This document shows, in pieces, positions 6,244-12,302 of a stretch of 34,366 bases of DNA. Every line of letters starts with the position of its first letter. Within the stretch, counting starts at the first letter, position 1. The notes under the pieces were generated by a model, which was not told where the DNA came from, searched no databases, and worked only from the letters and a program-made list of their open reading frames with translations. Both the position numbers and the translations under genes were made by a program. The stretch is from an uncultured Faecalibacterium sp. (GTDB taxonomy: Bacteria; Bacillota; Clostridia; Oscillospirales; Ruminococcaceae), in assembly GCA_900551435.1 (NCBI GenBank), contig URVW01000019.1, forward strand, positions 1 through 34,366, in the 5' to 3' direction.

Positions 6244-7749
6244 CTATTCGTTTACAGCTTTTTTCAGTTGAGCCTCTTCGGCTTCTTCCTCGGCTTGATA
6301 CGCCGCAAAGGCGGACCACATGGGTTTCAGCGATTTGCCGTGGAATTTCCGGTCGATGTAGTTCTTCGTGATCTTTGCCACCGTTCCGGACAGGCTGAGC
6401 ACGCCGATGAGGTTCGGGATCATCATCAGACCGTTGAAGGTATCGGACAGGTCCCAAGCAAGGTCCAGCTTCATGGTCGCACCGACCACGACCATCACCA
6501 CGAACACCAGCTGGTAGCCCCGGCTGGCGCGGGTCCCGAACAGATACTCAAAGGCTTTCGTGCCGTAGTGGCTCCAGCCCAGCACCGTGGAATAGGCGAA
6601 CAACAGGATGGCCACCGCGATGAACTTGGGGCCGAATGCACCAAACACCGTGGAGAAGGCCTGACCCACCAGCGCCGAACCCTGCACGTCGGTCAGCATA
6701 TGGCCGGTGTCGAGGTCCACGAAGCCGGACGTCAGGATGACCAGCGCGGTCAGGGTGCAGACGACAATGGTATCCGCAAAGACCTCAAAAATGCCCCACA
6801 TGCCCTGCTGGACCGGCTCCTTGACATTGGACGAGGAGTGGACCATGACCGACGAGCCAAGGCCCGCTTCGTTGGAGAACGCGCCGCGCTTGAAGCCCCA
6901 AGTGATGGCGCGGGACACGCCGTAGCCCAGCACGCCGCCGCCCGCAGCCTTCATGGCGAATGCGCTCTTGAAGATCGACACGAACGCCGCCGGGATGCTG
7001 GTCACATGGGTCAGCACGACGGTCAGCGCACCCACGATGTAGAACAGCGCCATGACCGGGACGACCTTTTCGGTGACCGCAGCTACCCGCTTCAGGCCGC
7101 CCAGAATGACCAGCGCCGACAGCACCATCAGCAGGATGCCGGTGACGAGGTTCGGGACCTGAAAGGCCGCATTCATGTTGCCCGCGATGGAGTTGATCTG
7201 GCTCATGTTGCCGATGCCGAAGGACGCCAGCACGCAGAAGCACGCAAACAGCACGGCCAGCACCCGGCCCAGCTTTTTGCAGCCCTTTTTGCTGCCCAGA
7301 CCGTCCGAAAGATAATACATTGCACCGCCGGACCACTCGCCCGCCGCGTTCTTGCGGCGGTAGAAGATGCCCAGCACGTTTTCAGAATAGTTCGTCATCA
7401 TGCCGAGGATGGCCATGACCCACATCCAGAAAATGGAGCCGGGGCCGCCGCTGATGATGGCCGTTGCCACGCCGACGATATTGCCCGTGCCGATGGTCGC
7501 TGCCAGCGCCGTGCAAAGGCTCTGGAACTGGCTGATGGCTTTGTCCTCTTTTTCGGTGTGGGCGGTGATGTTCTTATTGGTGAAGATCGCACCGATGGTG
7601 TTCTTCATCCAGTAGCCAAAGTGCCCGAACTGGAAAAATCCAGTGCGGAGCGACATGATCAGTCCCGTGCAGAACAGCAGCGCCAGCCCTGCGGGACCCC
7701 AGACGATGCCATTGACGAAGCCATTGGCGTTGGTGATGGTTTCCAGCAT
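6244..7749 (-). CDS. alsT: Sodium:alanine/glycine symporter (AGCS family)
   Basis: Integral membrane Na+-coupled symporter of 501 aa with about 11 hydrophobic segments. It carries the strongly conserved family stretches GTGNIVGVATAI, GPGSIFWMWV and TWGFKRGAFSNEAGLGSS. AGCS members move alanine and/or glycine. The glycine riboswitch directly upstream points to glycine as a physiological substrate. An upstream ATG (7794) lies within the terminator stem and is unlikely. The ATG at 7747-7749 follows GGGGGAG and starts MLETITNANG. The stop codon nearly touches repeat B. Transcribed alone from the promoter near 8055-8082. Confidence 0.95.
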   Translation of the reverse strand: MLETITNANGFVNGIVWGPAGLALLFCTGLIMSLRTGFFQFGHFGYWMKNTIGAIFTNKNITAHTEKEDKAISQFQSLCTALAATIGTGNIVGVATAIISGGPGSIFWMWVMAILGMMTNYSENVLGIFYRRKNAAGEWSGGAMYYLSDGLGSKKGCKKLGRVLAVLFACFCVLASFGIGNMSQINSIAGNMNAAFQVPNLVTGILLMVLSALVILGGLKRVAAVTEKVVPVMALFYIVGALTVVLTHVTSIPAAFVSIFKSAFAMKAAGGGVLGYGVSRAITWGFKRGAFSNEAGLGSSVMVHSSSNVKEPVQQGMWGIFEVFADTIVVCTLTALVILTSGFVDLDTGHMLTDVQGSALVGQAFSTVFGAFGPKFIAVAILLFAYSTVLGWSHYGTKAFEYLFGTRASRGYQLVFVVMVVVGATMKLDLAWDLSDTFNGLMMIPNLIGVLSLSGTVAKITKNYIDRKFHGKSLKPMWSAFAAYQAEEEAEEAQLKKAVNE

Positions 7750-7767
7750 TGATAACTCCCCCTCTGT

Positions 7768-7806
7768 AAAACAAAACGCGGACAGAACGCCCAAGGCTCT
7801 GCCCGC
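7768..7806 (-). terminator. Intrinsic terminator of the glycine riboswitch expression platform
   Basis: On the minus strand, a 9-bp stem (7798-7806 with 7778-7786, one G-U) is followed by GTTTTGTTTT, just before the alsT ribosome site. A second long stem at about 7832-7860 (GGGGTGT against ACACCCC) lies between aptamer and terminator and could be part of the switching structure. Confidence 0.75.
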
Positions 7807-7874
7807 AAAAATTCAGCTTCCACCCGCGCCGGGGGTGTCTCTGCCAGCAGACACACCCCATTGTGCGCGAAAGA

Positions 7875-7983
7875 CGAACGCTCTGTCCTTTTGCCTGAGA
7901 GATTCGACCGCTTTCCCTTCGGTCTTACACCTTCGGCCCCCGCCTGTGCGGGTTTCTCCAGAGTACCGATGCCGCACCGGCAT
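7875..7983 (-). promoter_or_regulatory. Glycine riboswitch, single aptamer
   Basis: The minus strand carries the classic glycine aptamer signature: CTCTGGAGA at the 5' side, GGCCGAAGG in the middle, CTCTCAGGCAAAAGGACAGAG at the 3' side (split as CTCTCAGGCAAAAG then GACAGAG). P1 pairs CTCTG (complement of 7959-7963) with CAGAG (complement of 7881-7885). Only one full aptamer is visible. A 7-bp hairpin GATGCCG/CGGCATC (7967-7983) sits immediately 5' and may be the partner stem ('ghost' aptamer) of a singlet. The downstream terminator and symporter gene suggest transcriptional control of glycine transport. Confidence 0.95.
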
Positions 7984-8018
7984 CCTGCACGTCTTTGTCC
8001 CGATTCTGTTTTTATGGT

Positions 8019-8044
8019 GCATACACTTTTTTCTTTTTGTATGC
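8019..8044. promoter_or_regulatory. Inverted repeat at the alsT transcription start
   Basis: GCATACA (8019-8025) and TGTATGC (8038-8044) separated by 12 T/C-rich bases. It lies just downstream of the predicted start point, so it could be an operator or a 5'-end hairpin. Function unknown. Confidence 0.5.
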
Positions 8045-8053
8045 GTTAGAAAA

Positions 8054-8082
8054 ACTTTAGCACATCTTTCCGCCGTTGGCAA
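8054..8082 (-). promoter_or_regulatory. Promoter of the glycine riboswitch-alsT transcript
   Basis: Minus strand TTGCCA (8077-8082), 17-base spacer ending TGC, TAAAGT (8054-8059). The start would fall near 8047, upstream of the whole riboswitch. Confidence 0.7.
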
Positions 8083-8217
8083 GAGCTTTGCTTCAATTTA
8101 TTCTCAGGTTTCATCTTTGATGCCAAGCGGATGAATTTTATTCTGGTATGACTTTTTCTGCATAATCCGGCTCCGTCCAGGCCATCCTTTCCCTATTCAG
8201 AAAAGGGAGGACGCACC

Positions 8218-9141
8218 ATGCACACCGGAGGATGGAAACCGTTCTGGGCCGCACTGGGCGCGGCGCTGCTGGTCCTGCTGCCGTTGGTGGGCGGGACCAT
8301 CCTGCTCACCCGCCAGATGCTGCAGGACCAGCTCCGGGCGCAGGTCCAGACTGCCGAATCCCAGCGCGGCATCCCCATCGACCTGCCCAAGGAGTCGGAC
8401 CGGATGACCCTTCTGCTCTGCACCGCCGGGGAGACGCCGGGGTTCGTGCTCTGCTACCTGAACGCGCCGCAGAATGCGCTGCATTTGCTGATCGTTCCGG
8501 GCGAACTGACCGTCCCCTTTGGGAACGGCGAAGCATCGCTCTCCCGCTGCTATGCGGCGGCGGGGCCGGCGCGCTGCCGTCAGGCGCTGCTGGAGACGCT
8601 GGCCCTGCCGGAGGACACCCGGTATTTGGCCGTCTCGCCCGCCGTTCTGGAAAAGATCGCGGCCCGGTACGGGGCAGTGCGGGTCAGCTTTTCGGGCGCA
8701 CTGACCGCCGACGAGCTGGCGGCGGCGGGGCAGACCAGCAGCGTACAGACCCTTCGTGCACGGGAAGCTTCCGCATTCCTCGCCCAGCTGGACGCCGACG
8801 GGACTATCCCTCCTGACCACCGGGCTGCAGCCCGCGCCGCTGTCTGGGACGCCTTTTTCCGGCAGGACCTCGAATTGCTTCCCTCGACCCTTCCGGATGC
8901 GCTCCGCGCCCAAAGTTCTTCGCTGCTGACGGACCTTTCCGCGCAGGATTACACGCTGCTGGGCAGAATCTTAGAGTTCCTCGCCAACAATGCCGCGCTT
9001 CCTCACGCAGAAGGTCTGCCCGGAAGCTGGGACCCTTCCGCCGGGACCTACACCCTCACCGACGACTCCCACGCCGCTGTGCAGATGTTTCTCAACGTCT
9101 CGCCCACCGACGGACAGGCCGCATCGGCCAGTGAACCGTAA
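8218..9141 (+). CDS. Membrane-anchored protein, possibly a divergent LytR-CpsA-Psr (LCP)-like domain
   Basis: Protein of 307 aa with one N-terminal membrane helix (about residues 11-31) and no cytoplasmic domain, so mostly extracellular. The body reads like a weak LCP fold. RMTLLLCTAGETPGFVLCYL corresponds to the first strand pair, LLIVPGEL sits where LCP proteins have the 'SIPRD' strand, and AARYGAVRVSF resembles the '(D)ALGGV.V' segment. The catalytic Arg and Asp residues are not clearly preserved, so cell-wall ligase activity is doubtful. GGGAGG lies 7 bases before the ATG. Its last 94 bases overlap the end of the convergent MocR gene. Family assignment is an inference. Confidence 0.55.
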   Translation: MHTGGWKPFWAALGAALLVLLPLVGGTILLTRQMLQDQLRAQVQTAESQRGIPIDLPKESDRMTLLLCTAGETPGFVLCYLNAPQNALHLLIVPGELTVPFGNGEASLSRCYAAAGPARCRQALLETLALPEDTRYLAVSPAVLEKIAARYGAVRVSFSGALTADELAAAGQTSSVQTLRAREASAFLAQLDADGTIPPDHRAAARAAVWDAFFRQDLELLPSTLPDALRAQSSSLLTDLSAQDYTLLGRILEFLANNAALPHAEGLPGSWDPSAGTYTLTDDSHAAVQMFLNVSPTDGQAASASEP

Positions 9142-10490
9142 CCCAGCACCAGCGTTCCAGAACCATTCACCCCGGAACCGGTCAGGTCAAAATCGCTCAA
9201 TAGACTCAGCCGAACGCCCCGCTCCTGTGCCGCTTTGCGAAGTGCGGCATCCGGCGGGGCATTTTTCAGCTCAGCCAGCAGATGCAGCCCGGTATGCAGC
9301 CCCGCCAGCGTCATTTCGTCCGGCGGGAACGCCTGTTTCAGCGAGGCCTCAAGAGCGTCCCGCCGCGCCTTATAGGCCACCCGCTCCCGGGCCAGATGGC
9401 GGGTGAAGTAGCCCTCGTTGATGAACCGCGCCAGCGTCTGCTGCTCGAACCGGCTGACCGTGCTGGAATAGAGCCGGTACGCCGTCCGCCACGCCGGAAG
9501 GAGCTGGACCGGCAGCACCATATAGGCGATACGGATGCTCGGCGCAAGGCTGCGGGAGCAGGTGGAGAGGTAGACCACCGGCCCGTCGGCCCCGGCCATC
9601 CCCTGCAAGCTGGGCAGGGGGCGGGTGTCGAAGCGGAACTCCGAGTCGTAGTCGTCTTCGATGATGTATCGTTCGCCCGGGCGGCGGGACGCCCAGTGGA
9701 GCAGTTCGGCCCGCCGTCCTGCGGGCATGGTGACGCCGGTCGGGAACTGGTGGCTGGGTGTGACATAGCAGACCGCCGCCCCCGACCGGGACAGCGCTTC
9801 GATGGACAGACCGTCCTCGTCCACGGGCAGACAACAGCAGGACACGCCGTTGTTTTCCAGCACCTTTTTGGCGCGGGGATAGCCGGGGTTCTCCACCGCC
9901 GCCGTTCCGGGCAGCAGCGGGGCCAGCAGCCCCAGCAGATATTCCAAACCGGCCCCCACCACGATCTGGTCCGCGCTGCACCGCACCCCGCGGTACTCTT
10001 CCAGATAGTCCGCCAAGGCGCACCGCAGTTCAAGGTCCCCCTGCGCGTCGCCGTGGGTCAGCAGCTCCGGCGACGAATACAGCAGTTCCTTTTGGAGCCG
10101 CGCCCACGTCCGGAACGGGAACAGTCCCGGGTCCACGCCCCGGGTGGACAGGTCATACTGCACCGGGGTCTGCTGGGCCGGTTCTGCGGCGGCGGGCGGC
10201 GGCAGCGGGGGCGCAGCCCCCTCCGGACGGGTGGGCAGCGCCAGATACTCCTGTACATAAAAGCCGCTACGCTCCCGGGATTCCAGATAGCCTTCCGCCG
10301 CCAGCAGCTGATAGGCGGCATCCACCGTGTTGACCGAGACGGACAATTCCCCCGCCAGACGCCGTTTTCCGGGCATCCGGGTCCCGGCCGGGATGGCTCC
10401 GGTGCGCATCTCCTCCGCAAGGCTCTCGTACAGCTGTTCGTACAGCGGGACCGACGAGGCCACATCCAGAGCAGTCGTCAAATGGAACAT
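9048..10490 (-). CDS. PdxR/GabR-like MocR transcription regulator with Lys-to-Arg at the PLP site
   Basis: Protein of 480 aa. An N-terminal GntR winged helix (about 10-78; VPLYEQLYESL, SVSVNTVDAAYQLL, GYLESRERSGFYV) is joined by a Pro/Ala linker to a fold-type I aminotransferase domain (about 115-470). The PLP-ring Asp/Tyr region IIEDDYDSEFRF is present. The Schiff-base lysine motif, normally GTFSKSL, reads STCSRSLAPSIRI, giving Arg313. MocR regulators use PLP as effector and usually control B6 or GABA genes. This one lies divergent from an ECF S component. AGGAGGGG precedes its ATG. Its 3' end overlaps the convergent gene by 94 bases. Confidence 0.9.
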   Translation of the reverse strand: MFHLTTALDVASSVPLYEQLYESLAEEMRTGAIPAGTRMPGKRRLAGELSVSVNTVDAAYQLLAAEGYLESRERSGFYVQEYLALPTRPEGAAPPLPPPAAAEPAQQTPVQYDLSTRGVDPGLFPFRTWARLQKELLYSSPELLTHGDAQGDLELRCALADYLEEYRGVRCSADQIVVGAGLEYLLGLLAPLLPGTAAVENPGYPRAKKVLENNGVSCCCLPVDEDGLSIEALSRSGAAVCYVTPSHQFPTGVTMPAGRRAELLHWASRRPGERYIIEDDYDSEFRFDTRPLPSLQGMAGADGPVVYLSTCSRSLAPSIRIAYMVLPVQLLPAWRTAYRLYSSTVSRFEQQTLARFINEGYFTRHLARERVAYKARRDALEASLKQAFPPDEMTLAGLHTGLHLLAELKNAPPDAALRKAAQERGVRLSLLSDFDLTGSGVNGSGTLVLGYGSLADAACPSVGETLRNICTAAWESSVRV

Positions 10491-10505
10491 AAAACCCCTC
10501 CTCTT

Positions 10506-10565
10506 TTTGGGTATATTCCCAAACTGACCCCATAAAAAAACTTTATTCTGGGTATTTTCATGGGT
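10506..10565. promoter_or_regulatory. Candidate MocR operator between divergent genes
   Basis: Direct repeats TGGGTAT at 10508-10514 and 10549-10555 are 41 bases apart (about four helical turns), with a further TGGGT at 10561. The first is part of a palindrome with arms TTTGGG (10506-10511) and CCCAAA (10518-10523). Paired direct repeats are typical of MocR binding. The second repeat overlaps the -35 region of the ECF gene. Confidence 0.5.
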
Positions 10566-10576
10566 CCAGTTTTGTG

Positions 10577-10582
10577 TATACT
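10577..10582 (+). promoter_or_regulatory. -10 element of the ECF S component gene
   Basis: TATACT at 10577-10582. The spacing-appropriate -35 (10554-10559, ATTTTC) is poor and overlaps the candidate MocR repeat, which fits an activator-dependent promoter. Confidence 0.55.
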
Positions 10583-10651
10583 AAGAGCATACCCGCTGGA
10601 CAGGAAAAAGTCAATCGGTTTTGTGGGTTTTTGAAATTGGAGGGAAGTATC

Positions 10652-11314
10652 ATGTCAACAACTGCAATGTGGCTGCTGCTGGCAGTCGTCGTCATCGTCA
10701 TCGTTTTTGCAAGCGTACTGTACAAGCGCACCTTTACCGTCCATGAGCTGGCACTCACCGGCGTCATGGCTGCTCTGAGCCTTGTGGCCTATCTGTTCTT
10801 CCGCGTGCCGTTCTACGGCGGCTCTTCGTTCCATCTGGGCAACACCTTCACCGCGCTGACGGCTCTGCTGCTGGATGGCGTTTCCGGCGGTCTGGCCGGC
10901 GCCATCGGTCTGGCTCTGGCCGACATTCTGGCCGGTGACCCGGGCTATGCCGTCACCACCTTCGTTCTGAAGTTCATCATCGGCATCACCTGCGGCGCAG
11001 TCGCCCACAAGGTGTTCAAGCTCCGCGACCTCGACCGCCACAGTGCGGGCTATCTGGCCAAGGTCATCGCGGCGGCTGGTTCCGGTCTGCTGCTGAACGT
11101 GTTCACCGACCCGTTCCTCGGCTATTTCCGCAATGTCTACATCTTCGGTCAGGAGTACACCATCGCCAAGGCGCTGACCAAGATCACCGGCGGTGTCACC
11201 TTCGTCAACAGCGTGGCTTCCACCGTCTGCGTCGTCATCCTGTATCTGGCCCTGCGTCCGGCTCTCGACCGCGCCGGTCTGCTGCCTAAGGGCGAGAAAA
11301 AGGAAACCAAATAA
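10652..11314 (+). CDS. ECF transporter S component (DUF1393/PF07155-like), possibly for a B6 vitamer
   Basis: Hydrophobic protein of 220 aa with an extra N-terminal membrane helix followed by a typical six-helix S-component core (from about residue 30, FTVHELALTGVMAALSLVAY). S components bind a vitamin in the membrane and pair with a shared EcfA/EcfA'/EcfT module, which is not in this window. The substrate is inferred only from the divergent PdxR-like regulator, making pyridoxine or a related compound plausible. GGAGGG stands 7 bases before the ATG at 10652. The upstream in-frame ATG (10574) overlaps the -10 box and is rejected. A strong terminator follows. Confidence 0.8.
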   Translation: MSTTAMWLLLAVVVIVIVFASVLYKRTFTVHELALTGVMAALSLVAYLFFRVPFYGGSSFHLGNTFTALTALLLDGVSGGLAGAIGLALADILAGDPGYAVTTFVLKFIIGITCGAVAHKVFKLRDLDRHSAGYLAKVIAAAGSGLLLNVFTDPFLGYFRNVYIFGQEYTIAKALTKITGGVTFVNSVASTVCVVILYLALRPALDRAGLLPKGEKKETK

Positions 11315-11350
11315 CGACATCCAAAAGACCTCTCCCGGTCTCTGACAAAG

Positions 11351-11402
11351 CCGCCCCCAGAACCTGTTTCCTATCGCAGGGTCTGGGGGCGGTTCCCTTT
11401 TT
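11351..11402 (+). terminator. Intrinsic terminator after the ECF gene
   Basis: Long stem CCGCCCCCAGA (11351-11361) with TCTGGGGGCGG (11382-11392), an inner CCTG/CAGG stem, then TTCCCTTTTT. Confidence 0.85.
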
Positions 11403-11404
11403 GC

Positions 11405-11450
11405 CCAAAAATGCCTCGGCACGGGAACGTTCGACCCATGCCGGGGCATT
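11405..11450 (-). terminator. Intrinsic terminator after rlmA
   Basis: Stem of 11410-11421 with 11439-11450 (AATGCC.CGGCA against TGCCG.GGCATT). On the minus strand it is followed by TTTTTGGGC, just past the rlmA stop. Confidence 0.8.
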
Positions 11451-11453
11451 CTG

Positions 11454-12302
11454 TTATTCTTTTTCAAACACGAGGAAGCGGAAGGCGATGTCCGTGGTCA
11501 GCTCGGGCAGCGCGGCCAGACGCTCGGCCCCGTCGCGGGGCGTTTTCCAGTAATAGGGCGTCATGGCAAACAGCGCTCCCAGCTGCTGGGCCGGGACCGT
11601 GATGCGGCCCGAAACTTCCCGTTCGCCGATGGCGCGGAACCCCGCATACTCCACCTGCTGGACCGGATTTTTGTACGGTGTCTCGTAGAGGACCGCCTTC
11701 ATCTGGAACAGGTGTTCTGCACCCGGGACGACATAGATCATCCGTCCGCCGGGACGCAGGACCCGCAGGAACTCCTCCCGCGCAAAGGGCGAGAAACAAT
11801 TCAGCAGCAGGTCGGCCCAGCCGGTGCGCACCGGCTGCGAAAAGCTGGACGCCACCGCGTATTCCGCCGTGGGCAGCGCCTTTGCGGCCAGCCGGACAGC
11901 GGGCTTTGCGATGTCGAAACCGGCCAGTTCCAGCGGCGTTTGGGCCGCTTCAAACTTCTGGGCGATGCACCGGTCATACCAGCCCTCACCGCAGCCCGCA
12001 TCCAGCAGATGCAGGGGTGCTTTCGGCGAAGCCGGAACGCCGTATTCCAAGCACAGCTCTCCCAGCGCTTCGCCGAAAATACCGTAGTACCCGGCATTCA
12101 GGAACGCGCGGCGGGCGGCGACCATCTCTTTGCTGTCGCCGGGGGCCTTGGTCCGCATGCTCTGGACCGGGAGCAGATGCCAGTAGCCCTCTTTGGCGCG
12201 GTCAAAACAGTGGCCGGACGGGCACTTCAGGTCCCGCTCCCCGGCCAGCGGTGCACCGCACAGCGGGCACGTCCACGGCATGGTCCCCTGCTCAGACTTC
12301 AT
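11454..12302 (-). CDS. rRNA (guanine-N1)-methyltransferase RlmA family
   Basis: Protein of 282 aa. An N-terminal zinc-binding knuckle (Cys12, Cys15, Cys27, His31; CPLCGAPL and CPSGHCFDRAKEGYWHLL) is typical of RlmA, which methylates G745/G748 of 23S rRNA. A class I SAM methyltransferase fold follows with motif I LLDAGCGEGWYD. RVLRPGGRMIYVVPG is the post-I region. The frame overlaps the end of the upstream helicase gene by 11 bases, which supports coupling. A second ATG (MPWTCPLCG, seven codons later) is also possible. Some relatives give resistance to tylosin-type macrolides, but that cannot be judged here. Confidence 0.88.
   Translation of the reverse strand: MKSEQGTMPWTCPLCGAPLAGERDLKCPSGHCFDRAKEGYWHLLPVQSMRTKAPGDSKEMVAARRAFLNAGYYGIFGEALGELCLEYGVPASPKAPLHLLDAGCGEGWYDRCIAQKFEAAQTPLELAGFDIAKPAVRLAAKALPTAEYAVASSFSQPVRTGWADLLLNCFSPFAREEFLRVLRPGGRMIYVVPGAEHLFQMKAVLYETPYKNPVQQVEYAGFRAIGEREVSGRITVPAQQLGALFAMTPYYWKTPRDGAERLAALPELTTDIAFRFLVFEKE

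Noticed and set aside
6268..7752. 494-codon plus-strand frame
   Set aside because: Antisense to the alsT symporter gene; His/Asp/Gln-rich shadow composition.
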